64,000 bases of DNA from Taxillus chinensis (lineage: Eukaryota > Streptophyta > Magnoliopsida > Santalales > Loranthaceae), in the NCBI GenBank assembly GCA_023512835.1, contig CM042089.1, positions 28,586,440 to 28,650,439 of the forward strand, written 5' to 3'. Both the position numbers and the translations under genes were made by a program. Each line of letters opens with the position of its first letter. Position 1 is the first letter of the stretch. Under the pieces are notes generated by a model. That model did not search any database, had not been told where the DNA came from, and saw only the letters and a list, made by a program, of their open reading frames with translations. Positions 36,640 to 48,793 of this stretch are shown one piece after another.

Positions 36640-39600
36640 TCACTGAGAAAACAAAAAAAAAATTACCGAAAAGCCACAAAGTGAACAAAATTATGATTGA
36701 AATTTTTAACTCACCTCTTCGTTATCACCAGAACGAGGTTTACTTGTAGCCTCTGTCTTCTGGCCATCTTCTGTAGCAAAAAAAGAGGATAATTATAAGG
36801 CCAAAAACGCCAGAATTGAGAATCTTGGAAGACAAGGTTATATAATCCACCATCATAATGGCCCATCCCTCCATCATTGGCAAATGCACTTCAAAGTTGG
36901 TGAACAACACTATCTCAAACCAGCATAAATCATGGAGAAAGGAATAAATTACGAATATATAAACTACATACATATTTATATAAGATCCAGTTGAAAACAG
37001 TCATAATAAAACTTCAGAGCCAACAGCTTCAAGAAACTCTTTCAAACAAGTGCAATAAAAATCATTCCTTCCGCTTAAAATTCCCCCGTAGCCGAATATG
37101 CTCACATCAGGGAAGGGGGCTTGCTTTCTACCCAAAGTTTCTTTACTGCCCAAATGTTCGCCATCATTTAGTTGGTTGATTCATAAAAAAACCATAAATT
37201 AGATAAGAAAATTCCTTCAAAAATACCTACGTAGCGTGGATATAGGCAGGCAACTAGTTTGTTGGTTGATTCATGGAGAACAATAAAATAGATTAGAAAA
37301 CTCCATCAAAATTACTATACAGCCAGGTTACATGCAGACAGCTAGATTTAACATTTCTTGAAAAATAAGAATACGATTAAAAACATAAAATACATATATT
37401 AAAATCAAATTATAACTTTGCCAGATTGACACGGTTAAATAAATATAAGGACTTAACTTACAGAATTGAAATTTAGGACTAAATTAATTCCAGGCTCATA
37501 TTTGAGGGATCAAAAGATAATTTTTAGAACCCCAGTCTCGTCTCCCCCACCCCCACTGTTGACCATCACTGGGACAAATAAAAGTCCCTACTCTCATATT
37601 CTTGGCCTCCCCCCTCTCTGAGCTCTCTCCCATTCTCTCTCTCAACAACAATTTCATAATCAGTGCAGATCTCCAGAAGATGAGCAATATCCCCTACCTG
37701 ACTGCCCGTGGTGAATTGTTAAAATCGCACTTACAACGAATAGTATTTTGGAAAAGGATAATAATAAAAACAGATGTATTTTGCAATATCCAGAGTGCAT
37801 TTATACACATGATGGATATGTGGTGATTTTTTAATAGCTTGATACATAGCCTCAGGCCAATCAATAACAGAATTATGAGCATTTTTATTTATAAAAAAAA
37901 TGCACGAAAATGCTGAATACTGATATCATAAAAATAGAAAGCCAGCCATTTCCATGCAAGATAGCCAAATACTGCCTCAAATGAACACAGCTGTTGCTGA
38001 ATTCAGAGATTTTTTTTTCATTTATGAAATAAAAAGACAAACTGTAAATGCTAGATAGTCTGTTTTGTTCCACATGAATTCAGATTTATATATATATAAT
38101 AAGCAAGAAACTGTGACATTATAAATAATAAACAAATCTATTGGTTAAATAATCACAGCCATTCATACTAAATACATATTGTAATGAAAATTTATACATC
38201 ACACTGCAAGACTGCAATTATCATAATGGCATTGACAATTAGATTACATAAAATCCAATCGTGCTTACTGTTACAGGACGGGTGAAATAGAATGGCAATC
38301 CAAACAAAAATGGAGCAACTCCAGAGGCCAGAGAAAGTTAAATCACAGGATTACGTTTATGCAAACTAATAGATTTACCTCCCTCTTCTGGGATGTCAGA
38401 AGTCCACAATGTGAGGTTGTCCCGGAGGAGTTGCATAATCAGGGTACTATCTTTGTAGGATTCTTCATTCAGGGAATCAAGCTCTGAGATGGCTTCATCA
38501 AATGCTTGTTTAGCAAGGTGGCAAGCTCTGAAAGTGTCAGAATTCACATTAGATGGGTTATATGCATTCCTATGAGTAAATGAAGCAACATATGACATTC
38601 ATATCATTTAAAGGGGGGAAGGGGGAGAGCCATTAAAAGAATTCATTTATAACTCAATGGAAAAAGAATATATAATAAATATACTATTTTCAAACCTTTC
38701 TGGCGAATTCATAATCTCATAATGGAAAACTGAGAAATTTAGAGCCAAACCCAATCGGATGGGATGTGTAGGTGCCAGCTCGGCCTCAGCATCGCGCGTA
38801 GCTGTCTGCAACCAAATGAGAAAAACAAAGGATACTAAAGAAGATTTTATAATGTCAATTAAGATTCTCATAAGACATCACCCTAAAGTAAATATTTCTA
38901 ATCATCAATTTTGCCAACATATTAGAGCATTGGCATTGGCTTCATCAAGTCAATGCTAAAATTTGATGAAAAAAATTACTTTTAAGTTTAGAGAATTCTC
39001 ATCAAAGGTTCACATTGGATTCATTAAAAAAAAAAAAAGTCATGTTTTACATTTAAAAAAAAAAAGCTCGCCGCACAACCCACCTGTGTCGTCAACCCCT
39101 TCCCCCCAGACGCCAAAATCTCATTCTGGTATCAAGAGTGTTTCAGAAGTAAAGGGATTTGAGGGTGAATTAGAGAATCAAACGAGAACCAGAAATGTGA
39201 GGCCAAACAGATGACAAAAAAAGGACTGTTTGTAATTAAAATAGGTTGTGATTCAGAAATCGAGAACTTGAGAGAGAGGGGGAGAGACAACCATTGACCC
39301 CCCACCCCTATCTATGACTTCATGCCCAACAGCAGTCTGGACTCTCACCTATTTGGAGAGAGCAGATTTGGGTGGGTGTTGACTTGGGCCAGCAATGTGA
39401 TGCTCGATTCCGACTTCAACGCTAAGCTCAGCGCCTTCGGCCTTGCTAGGCTCGTTGACCATGCCAAGGGTGCGAGGATGATGGTCATAGCCAGAACCAT
39501 GAGCTTCGAAGTCATCCTGCTTGAGAAATCACTTGCAGCAGGAGACCCATGAGCAGAGGAGGGGTGTTGTGGAGTGGACGTGAAATGGAGCAGGTAGGTG

Positions 39601-41562
39601 TCGGCAACATTGATGATGCCATAATGACTCACCAAATTTGGCGAACAAATCCGATTCATTGTAGGTCAAAGTTAGTCATTTGATGATTTGATGATATCAG
39701 TGTGTTGTATTTAATACATTTCATCAAATTCTTAAGAGTTTGACGATACGGCTACCAATGCTCTTAAAAGCACTAATAATATTTTCTTTTAGAATTTTTT
39801 TTTATTTAATAAAAATAAAAAATCATAAAATTACATCCACAACAAAAATCTTATATTTAACTTTCTCTATCAAATTTATTCAGTATTTCATAATATATTA
39901 AAAAATACTATTCACTCTCTATGATTATTAAATTATATAAAAAAATTATATATCTCATTTATGTTTTTCATAATTTTTACTTTTACTTCATATTAAATTA
40001 TAAAAATTCTTATTAAATAAAAAATAATATATAATATTATTTTAATGATACGAGGAATGATTTAAAAAATCTATTATAGTGTTTATTTGTCTAAGAATGC
40101 AAAAAAAAGTTCAAATTCGTAAATTTAAGAAAAACAATAAGGAAGCTAATGTTAGCATTCTAAATAAATTGATGCTAAGGCTGTAAGTTGTTATAATATA
40201 GGCTAAATCAACCACCAAATAATCACATAAATGAGTAATAATGAAAATATGCCAAAAATAACAAGAAGAAAGAATAACATAAGCCTATGTCATATTAGTT
40301 AACAAAAGTGACAATTACTAAGCATTGATTTGATTGTATTAGTCTAAAGTCTAAACTACATCAATCGCTTTGACAGTCCACAAGAGATCAAAGCATTTAC
40401 TCCCTTTATAAGGCTAGAATTTCAGAAAATTCCAAATGATGGGAACAGACTGATCCTCAACCTGATGTCAAGGTTACTGCTTTTGCAAACAAAATTGAAC
40501 ATTACAATTCCTCATCAGGGGCAACACAAATAACTTATAACACCCTATGGCAAAGTATAATAGAATAAAACAGAGCGAAAGAAATATATCGCCCACGTTT
40601 TAGTGGCCAACATGATATTCTACCAGCATACATGTCCAAATGGAAATACGCAAAACTCCCCCTCCAAACAACGTCAGTTCAAAGATAAATACAAATAACT
40701 ACAAATCAGAATGAATAATAATGTTGCAAAAATACACTCCATGTGAATTTTCCATTATATATATAAAAAAAATTATACTTTGATACAAACAACCATACAC
40801 ATTAGGTCACTGTGTTGCACACACAAGAAAAGGTCATACACCGTACCTCGTACGCTTTCAGTGAATGATCAGCAGCCTCCTTTTTGTCGTTACCAGATTT
40901 GAACTCTGCAAGGTAACGATAATAATCTCCTTTCCTGCACCCAACAAAACACTTCAAGTCCTACATTACATCCCCCCATGCGAACAGATCACAAAAACAC
41001 AACCCAACCCAACAGAAAAAACATCAAATCACACTACAACATCAAAAATCCTCACATTTTATAGTAAAAGACCGTCGATTCACCGGCGGGAGACGATGGG
41101 ATGAGGTGGTCATCAATGACTGTCATGATATCATTACAAATGTTGGAGAGCTCGGCCTCGACCTTGTTCCTGTACTCCTTGATCCGTTTGGCGTTCTGAT
41201 CGTTGCCACGCGCCTCCTCCTTCTGCTCTATGGAGGATAGGATCCTCCAAGATGCCCTCCGAGCTCCGATGACGTTCTTGTACCCCACAGAGAGGAGGTT
41301 CCGCTCCTCTACCGTAAGCTCCACGTCGAGCTTGGCTACGTTCTTCATGGATTCCACCATTTCTGAAAAAATTGAGACCCCAAAATTGATCAAATGTTCA
41401 ATACTAAGAACCCTAGGTCGAAATCGAACTAGATCTACGATTTTAGATAGGGAGCATTTGGGGTTTGAGATTTGAGACGAGAAAGAGACCATCGTAGCGT
41501 TCGGCTTGTTCGGCGAGCTTGGCGATGTAGATGAAGTTCTGGCGATCGTTGGACGAAGCCAT
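36640..41562 (-). CDS. 14-3-3 protein (plant general regulatory factor)
   Basis: Seven minus-strand exons: 41562-41490, 41362-41056, 40934-40847, 38805-38696, 38527-38379, 36770-36715, 36642-36640. Phases match throughout and give 261 aa, the family norm. It begins [20 protein letters not shown] and contains [60 protein letters not shown] and [18 protein letters not shown], so all nine helices of the phosphoserine/threonine-binding groove are represented, including its basic Lys/Arg and Arg-Tyr residues. 14-3-3 dimers bind phosphorylated clients such as H+-ATPase, kinases and transcription factors in cytosol and nucleus. Sequence style suggests the iota/epsilon-like side of the plant family. 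The last intron falls exactly before the stop codon. Intron 3 (2.0 kb) holds a transposon. It looks intact. Confidence 0.95.
38925..39763. mobile_element. Harbinger-like non-autonomous DNA element in 14-3-3 intron 3
   Basis: The 839-bp element is bounded by TTA duplications (38922-38924 and 39764-39766). Its ends are inverted: GAGCATTGG at the left and CCAATGCTC at the right, with further imperfect subterminal similarity (CATCAA... and a TTTGATGAAA block on both sides). A TTA target and a GAGCATTGG-type terminus fit the PIF/Harbinger group. No transposase is encoded; instead the interior holds a lectin-receptor-kinase piece. Confidence 0.65.
39310..39480 (+). pseudogene. Captured fragment of an L-type lectin receptor kinase
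   Basis: The reading [13 protein letters not shown] (kinase subdomain V) is followed, after a short unrelated stretch, by [20 protein letters not shown] and LVDHAKG (subdomains VIb-VII). The catalytic-loop HRDIKS part is missing and the DFG motif reads AFG, so it is catalytically dead. Subdomains lying far apart in a real kinase sit 20 codons apart here. It lies antisense to the 14-3-3 gene, inside the element at 38925-39763. The downstream part of the open frame (to 39552) has no homology I recognise. Confidence 0.75.
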
Positions 41563-42029
41563 GGAAGTGGATGGGAGAAGCTAGGGTTTTGCCGAACGGA
41601 GAGAGAGAGAGAGAGGCGGGTGGGGGTCTGTCTGATGCTATCTTACGCCGTGGGCTGGCACTGGATTGTATGTAGTGAGGATGGAGAGATGTGATTGGTT
41701 GATTGGTCAGTGGAGGTGAAAAAAGTCCCTGAATTTGACAGCTTCACAGGATCAACGGGCTTTCGTTGTGAGGCACTTTTTACTGGGGGAGATACTAATT
41801 TAAACACACCCATTTCTATAAAATAATCAAATTGAAATGATGGAAAAAGATCTTTCAACAAATAAGATAAAATGATGAATGGATTGCTTCATCCACCTTA
41901 CAAATAAAACTCCTAATCTAATACACACGAACAATTTCTTCTCTCCTATGGACAAATTCAAATCCTAAAATCTAACTCTCAAACAAGATAAAAGAGACGA
42001 AGAATTGTTAAAATAACTTTCTTGCAATG
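41563..42029 (-). promoter_or_regulatory. Leader and promoter region of the 14-3-3 gene
   Basis: The minus strand upstream of the ATG has a CT-rich leader (CTCTCTCTCTCTC at about 41615-41600), typical of plant 5' UTRs. No convincing TATA box was seen. Further upstream nothing is recognised. Confidence 0.4.
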
Positions 42030-42560
42030 TTACAATCATGACATCGATGCGGTTAAGGTATCAGGTGATCGGATTACTAGTTCAACCTTCGAATCAGTAG
42101 TTGAATCACTTATATAATTAATAATTATATATAAATATATATTAATAAAAAATAGATATTTTAAACTAACACATAAGCTTCTAATTTAATACTATTTATT
42201 TTTAATATGTATTTCTAACATAAATTCTTAATAAATTTAAAAATTTAGTGACATAAATTTATAGTAAAAAAATTGAATAAAGCTTAGAAGAATATTGAAG
42301 TGAAATATCAATATTAGTTATTAATTTTAAATTTAAATTGTATTATAAAATAAATTAAATAATATTTTACAGTTTTTAAAAAAATCAGCCGATTTTGTAA
42401 AATCTGGCTGGGTCAGCAGGGTCAAAAAAAATCGGCTAAGTCAGTCGGATTTTTCTAGTTTTTTTGCAGAAATGGTCTAATTGAAAAATCGGACTGATTA
42501 AGTGTATGGGTCACCAGTCCGACTGGCCGGTCCGGTCCGATTCTAATACCTATGGTTACA
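42030..42560. repeat. Interspersed repeat of unknown class
   Basis: The block begins near AAGGTATCAGGTGATCGGATT and ends near ACTGGCCGGTCCGGTCCGAT...AATACCTAT. The outer AGGTAT(C/T)AG motifs are inverted, and both ends contain short C/G-rich GATCGG or CCGGTCCG stretches around an AT-rich middle. It looks like a non-autonomous DNA transposon but I cannot type it. Confidence 0.35.
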
Positions 42561-42576
42561 GTACATCGAGCAAATA

Positions 42577-42737
42577 TGTTAGATTATTATTGTATTTTTA
42601 ATAATCTATTATGTGGCCTATGTAATTAAAGGCTTACATGCTATTAATGGACCGAATATAATTAAAAGACTGTTTTTAAATTAATGAAGACTCAATATAA
42701 TGGTTGTTGAACTTAATAGAAATTGAAAACAGTAGAG

Positions 42738-42791
<54 letters not shown>

Positions 42792-43019
42792 GTATATATA
42801 TATATACCTTCTCTTTCGCTTCTCATAGGATTTAACGCAACACAAAACGTGCGTGTGGTAGTACTTCTTCTCAATCACATAACGTCATTAAAGAGAAGCG
42901 TAAAGGTAATAAAATCTATATTTTTAATTCATTCATAGATCCAAGTATGCTTCCAATTAAAACTTATAATTATATTAAATAATTTTAGGCTTGAATCAAT
43001 CCTGTAGTAAATTCTTACA
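42577..43019 (+). mobile_element. Copia element B 5' LTR
   Basis: The 443-bp block starts TGTTAGATTATTATTG and ends TTCTTACA. A decayed primer site ATTGATATCATAG follows (compare TTGGTATCAGAG). It contains a long (TA)n run. The Copia B gag begins about 1.1 kb downstream. Confidence 0.6.
42739..42807. repeat. (TA)n microsatellite with TATG interruption
   Basis: About twenty TA units, three TATG units, then TA again, inside the Copia B LTR. Confidence 0.95.
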
Positions 43020-44146
43020 ATTGATATCATAGTATATTTACCCTAGAACAATTTGATTTGTTTTATGTTAAATCGTCTTACAAATCATATAGCAAGGATT
43101 ACATCATTTGTTTCTTGGCGTCGTGTACTTTTCAAGTCATATACAATATTATACGACATTGTTTCTCGCCACTGTGAATATGGGCTTCTCGCCATATGAT
43201 TATGTAAAATTCTATTGTTTGATTTCTAGTAATTTCTCGCCAATATTAGCCATGACTGCTTCCCCTGATTGTTCATCGGGATGTGAAGGAATCATGATAC
43301 CATAAATATAATGGCTTGCTTTTGGGTCTTGCAGACAAATATTAAATACCTACTCATTGTTTGACATTATTATTCACATCCGAATTATTTTATAAATTGA
43401 ATTATTCCACTTTAAAGCATATTAAAAGTAAAGATTTTGTCTAACAGGTAAAGCTGTGAGGGAAACATTAAATTTTGTTATGATTGATTAAGGATTATTT
43501 ATGTGTAAAATTAAATTGTATTATGTTTCTGTTAATTTAATTTGTTAAAAGATCAAGCATTACATAAAAGTAAATTTTAATATATTGTCTATATAATTTG
43601 AGATTGTAAAGTATATCTCATATAATATCATATATAATTAAATGTCTATAAGGTATATCTCATTAAATTATAGACATTTAATTATATATTTAAGGTATAT
43701 CTCATTAAAGATTTATATAATTAAATGTTCATAGTATAGAAAGCTTGTTAGTCACCAAAGTGGCGTGGCTTATCAAGATATTAAATATTTAATTATATAT
43801 TTTAATTATTCGTATTTATGTGATGCAATTAAATTACCGAATAATTAAGTTCATTAGTTATTTTGCTAGGAGTTGACCCAAAGGTAAACCATTGCTTATA
43901 ATTAATGACATCATAGTGACTTATCAGTATATCCAAAGATGATATAAGTATTGACTTTAGTATAACTGATAGTCTATTAAAATGTATTATTATTTGTATC
44001 ATTATTGGTTAATATTATGTATTTAGGGATCACTTAAAGGTGAACTTGAATATATAATTAAGGCTTATTGTTTGTCTGAATCTGATTAAAGTTTCCTCAA
44101 AATATCAATATGTGTGCATGTATAATAATTTGTTGTTTCTACCAAT
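43020..44146. other. Copia B untranslated region before gag
   Basis: About 1.1 kb of AT-rich sequence between the primer site and gag. It has an internal cluster of AAGGTATATCTCATTAAA repeats (about 43610-43715). No gene is recognised. Confidence 0.45.
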
Positions 44147-44945
44147 ATGTTTGCTATGAGCAATAGGATGATCAAGTTCAATGGGTTGAACTATGTGGAT
44201 TGGTCTGAGCAAATTCAGTTTCAATTAGGTGTTCTGGATTTAGATATGCAATAGTTTCTGACAAACCTGAAGCCATTACTGAGACTAGTACAAGAGCTGA
44301 AAGATTTGAATATGAGATCTAAGAGCGATTTAACAGGTTGAGTTTGAACTTGATGAGAATATTGATGGCTGAAAATGTGAAGCCATCAATGCCCAAAACT
44401 GACAATGAGACATAACTGACAAGTCTATTGTGGGAACAATAATGAGTGAAGGAGATTAAAGAAAAATGGAACCATAACAAGTTTGTTGCCCAGTTCTAGG
44501 TAAATTACAACACAATTAAGGAAAAATGGAACCTTCAAGAAATTAAAGCCATGTCGGTTTAAAAGGAAGGGAGATTAAAGACAATGAAAGATCATTCTGT
44601 TCATCTCACATTTCATAATGGAGCTAATAACAGTAAGGGAAAGAAGGATAAAAGGAAGGATAAAGCTCCATTAAAGGTTAAAGAGGGTTGAACCCATAAG
44701 GAGCTCAAGTGCTACTTCTGTAAAAAGGATGGTCATATCAAGAAAGACTGCCAGAAAAGAAAATTTTGGTTCGAAAAGAAAGGTAAGAACTATATTTCAG
44801 TATGTTTTGAATCAAATATTATTGAGGTGCCTAATAATACTTGGTGGTTAGATTCTGGTGCAACTACTTATATATCACATGTTATACAGAGATTCGTTAC
44901 GACCCAACCCATAAACGAAACTAAATTTTTTTTGTATATGGGTAA

Positions 44946-46749
44946 TGATCAGGGGGATTTATACCCCCTTTTTAGGGCCATTTTGGGTACATTTTCATAC
45001 TCTTTTGATTCATTTATTGCCCAATTGTGCTACTTTATCATATTTTCATGCCCTAACACGGAAAAAGAGGATTTCTTGTAGTTTTTGTGGTATTTTTGAA
45101 ATTTTTTGATAGGAATCCAAAAATCAAGGAAGAATTCATCAAATTCACATAAGGAAGAAAGAATACCAAAGACCTCAAGTTCACAACGCCCAAATCTCAA
45201 GTTGGTCGGGTGAAGGCCGGGTGAAGGTCGGGTGAAGCTCATACTTTAGGGATGGCTTCTCAGTAACTCGTTGAAGATTTTCTCCTTCTGGTCGGGTGAA
45301 ACCGGAGTTCGTTTAGAGGTGGTCGGGTGAAGGACCCTTCACCTGACTAGGTCGGGTGAAGCTTATTTTGCATATTCAGACTCTCCAAGCATCATAGAAC
45401 ATAACTTCCTTCTGGTCAGATGAAGTTTGAAGACTTTACATGGTGGTCGGGTGAAGCCTTCTTCACCCGACCAAGCTCAAATTTCGGCGATGAAACCCTT
45501 ATTTTTGCAGCTCACTTATTTCCTTCTGGACTGAAGTCATTTGATCAAAGAACGGGCACCAAACACTCAAGTCAAAGGAGAATTTATTGAAGAAATTCAA
45601 ATTCAAATAGGTGCCTTGCATTTGGATTGAGGTTTTTATGGATTTAAGAGAGGGGTTTATCTCTTTTTCAAATTCAAAAAAATAAGGGAGTTACAAGAGA
45701 ATTAAGAATGGCTAATTATTTGGAGAATTTAAAAGAAATAAATAGAAATTCAAATTCAAATGTTCAAATGTAGCTTGGGAGGCTATAAAAGGAGAGCTGC
45801 TCCATCATTTGGGATCATCCATCAACTCATCCTCTAATTCTCTTCCATTCTATAATTCCATTCCTCACTTAGAGTAGAGAAAGGGAGAGAGAAGAAGGTT
45901 TGGGGTATCTCTTGGAGTTAAAGACAATTTGCTGGGAAAATAAGATCAACCTTGAAATTCTTGGTCTAAATAGGCAAGCTATCCTTTTGATTTTTCTATC
46001 CCATGTTTTGTAATTTTGTTGTTTTCAATCTAACTATGGAATCTTAAAAACCCTTGATTGGGGTTAGGATGGAGTTTGTTGTAATAAATTAATTTGCAAT
46101 ATTTTAGTTTAATCTTTTTCACCTTGTGAGTATTTATTGGATATCTTGGGTTTTAATAAAATGGATTCTGGCCATTTCATTTTATCATATTAGGTATTTA
46201 TGTGAAGGATTGGAAAATGAAGCACAAGTACTGGGAGAATTGAGATATTCAAACTAGGGGTTACATGACATGCGGTAGTGAGTGTAAACCTAGGATACCA
46301 AGTTAAGAGTGGGTGTGATGCTTGCTCTAAATTAAACAACTCAATTCTTAAAGGGTCACCCGTCCCCCATGCTAGGGTGTATACAGAATTACTACACTTG
46401 GAAAAGGCTAATTCATGCATTAGAGGTTGGGTATTAAATATTGTCACAAGGAAAGAATTAGATTAAGCTAAGACATTATCTTGAGAAAAATACATCAAAT
46501 GAAATTTTAACTCCAATCACCTTTATCAATCGAACTTATCTCTACTCAAACAATCTTATTTCCATTTCTCTCATCTATTCAATCAAACTGTTTAAATTCA
46601 ATTCTGTTTTATATATTTCCAACCAAAATTCTCTTTATAAGCTAGTTAAAATTTCCAAATTCTACATCCTTCCCTTGGGTATGATAATCCGGACTTAAAA
46701 ATCCACTTTATTACTTGTCATGATTTGTACACTTGCAAATTATCGACCA
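44946..46749 (+). mobile_element. Solo LTR of an Athila-like Gypsy element
   Basis: The 1804-bp block TGATCAGGGGG...ATCGACCA interrupts Copia B. Flanks are GGTAA (44941-44945) and AGTAA (46750-46754), a 4/5 duplication; deleting the block plus one copy restores the Copia frame. The 3' end (GGACTTAAAAATCCACTTTA...CTTGCAAATTATCGACCA) resembles Athila-group LTR ends, normally followed by a tRNA-Asp-type site, absent here. A TATAAAAGG TATA box lies at 45784-45792. No coding capacity. Confidence 0.75.
45204..45473 (+). repeat. Ten dispersed copies of a GGTCGGGTGAAG motif
   Basis: Direct copies or one-to-two-base variants begin near 45204, 45216, 45226, 45292, 45323, 45351, 45413 and 45445. Inverted copies (CTTCACCTGAC, CTTCACCCGACC) lie near 45338 and 45461. 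Spacing is irregular, some copies sit back to back, and two direct/inverted pairs can form hairpins. They lie upstream of the TATA box of this LTR. Confidence 0.85.
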
Positions 46750-47344
46750 AGTAATAGAATGAGGGCACGAATAGAGGGAATTGGAACATACAAATTGATC
46801 CTGGATACTGGACACCACCTAGATCTAGAAAAATGTTTTTATGTTCTTGATTGTACCAGAAATTTGGTTTCTATTGGAAAGTTGGATCATGAGAGTTTTA
46901 ATTTTAAGATAAAAAATAATGGTTTTTCTTTGTATAAACAAAAGTACTATTATGGTTCTAGTACTTTAATTGGTGGTTTATATTGTTTTAATCTTTATGT
47001 TAATTTTGTTGAATCCATGTTTCATGTTGATCATAGTATCAAAGATAAATGTAATGCATATAATGAAAACTTAACCTTTTTATGACATCAAAGGTTAGGT
47101 CACATATCCAAGAAAAGAGTATTGATGTTAGTAAAAAATGGAATATTACCTCAATTGGATTTGGTTGATTGAGATGTATGTATAAATTCCATTAAAGGTA
47201 AGCAAGCTAGACATATATCAAAGAATTTAACCACAAAAAGTAATGCACTTTTCGAGTTAATACACACCGATATGTGTAGTCCTTTTGATATTTTGTCTTG
47301 GGGCAGTGAAAAGTATTTTATCACTTTTATTGATGACTACTTAG

Positions 47345-47602
47345 TAAGTTATCTCTCGGTCAACATCTTTGAGCACGCTAAGTACTGGAAAACATGTTGA
47401 TGTTATCTGAGGCCAGTTTAACGTGTTTCAACGATGGAGATCAGAAGGTGGAACATGCTTAATCCTAGCAGAAGAGTTTCTTACTACGACCGTCCTATAA
47501 AAGCAAGGAAGATGCCATACTTCTAAAATGTCTTAGAATATTAAAGAATATAAGAAAGGTATCTAGTACGATACAAGAGAGGCGCAGAGTAGTTCGTATA
47601 GA

Positions 47603-47659
<57 letters not shown>

Positions 47660-48190
47660 TTGTAAGTAAGATAATAGTGAGTTAATCTATCTTCGTTCCT
47701 CATACATTCAACGAACAGATTGTGAGTAGCAAAAGAGTAGTTGAAGGTCAAGTAGTGTAAATGGTAGAATACATAGGAGAAGATTACGGTAGACAGTTCA
47801 TCACAGTGAGTGAGTATTGGAGTAATACTGCTTTTGTATTTGCATTTAAAAGAAAAGAGAGTTGATCCTATTGTAACAAGGGCTAAACCCTACAGTATTG
47901 AAAGCATATAGTGGATTGGACTCGATGTAGGTACACACTCACCACCGTGGAGTAGATCACATTGATCGAACCACGTAAGCTGTGTGTCTTTGTCTTTTAC
48001 TTTCCATACATACTTGCTATTAATCTGATTTTGCGTGAGACACTGAAATATCACCTAAACAAGACCACATCTGTAAAATACCTCTGAAAATATCCTACTC
48101 TTAAAACTAAAGAAAATAGTTTTAAGTATACAGATTCACTCCCCTCTCTATATACAAACTCTTATACTTATATGATCTTGTTTGGATCTT
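47345..48190. mobile_element. Insert in Copia B integrase, probably a Copia-type LTR
   Basis: Integrase coding stops after FIDDY at about 47343 and restarts at IRSDRSSEYYG near 48193. In between, TTCACTCCCCTCTCTATATAC at about 48134-48154 and CACCACCGTGGAGTAG...CGAACCACGTAA (47940-47978) resemble 3' ends of plant Copia LTRs. Exact ends and a target duplication could not be found, and about 100 bases of integrase seem missing. Confidence 0.5.
47609..47655. repeat. (AG)n microsatellite
   Basis: About 23 AG units inside the LTR-like insert. Confidence 0.97.
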
Positions 48191-48793
48191 GGGAATATCA
48201 GGTCTGATAGAAGTAGTGAATATTATGGTAAGTTTAATGAAAAGGGACAATGTCCAGGTCCATTTGAAAAGTTCATTGAAAGTCAAGGCATATATGCATA
48301 GTATACAATACCTAGTACACCTCAACAAAATGGCATAGCAGAAAGGCGAAATCGTACTCTCATGGATATAGTTAGGAGCATGTCAAATTACAGTACTATA
48401 CCTTTGTCTTTGTAGATGCATGCATTAAACACTACTACATATCTACTTAATAAGGTTCCTAGTAAAGTAATTCTTGAAACACTTTATGAATTGTGGACAG
48501 AAAGGAAACCCAGTTTAAGGCACCTACATATTTGGGGTTGCTCGGCAGAAGTAAGGATATGTAATCCACACGAAAAAAGTTTGATGCAAGAACCAATAGT
48601 GGCTATTTCATCCGCTATCCTAAAAAGTCAAAAGGTGACAAATGTTACTGTCCTAACCATAGTACGAGAATAGTTGAGTCTGGTAATGCTAGGTTCATTG
48701 AATATGGTCAATCTAGTGGGAGTGGTGAACCACGCAAGGTGGATATTCAAGAAACTAAGGTGGAAAGTTTATACCTACTATTTCTTCTTCAGT

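Larger units (their letters stand above)
44147..48775 (+). pseudogene. Copia B gag-pol, decayed and interrupted twice
   Basis: The gag N-terminus opens at 44147 (MFAMSNRMIKFNGLNYVDWS), soon stopped. A CCHC knuckle CYFCKKDGHIKKDC is at about 44710-44752 and protease WWLDSGATTYISH at 44842-44880. An Athila-like solo LTR then splits the frame at codon 'GN' (44941-46754). The frame resumes at 46756 with the GAG-pre-integrase domain and its RLGHISKKRV, and the integrase (ELIHTDMCSPFD, FITFIDDY) to about 47343. A second insert follows, then integrase again at about 48190-48720 (PSTPQQNGIAERRNRT, LRHLHIWGCSAEVRICNPHEK). RT and RNase H are absent; the sequence breaks off near 48775. Many stops. Clearly dead. 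Confidence 0.85.

Noticed and set aside
39480..39552. Extension of the lectin-kinase fragment to the end of its open frame
   Set aside because: After LVDHAKG the residues no longer resemble any kinase.
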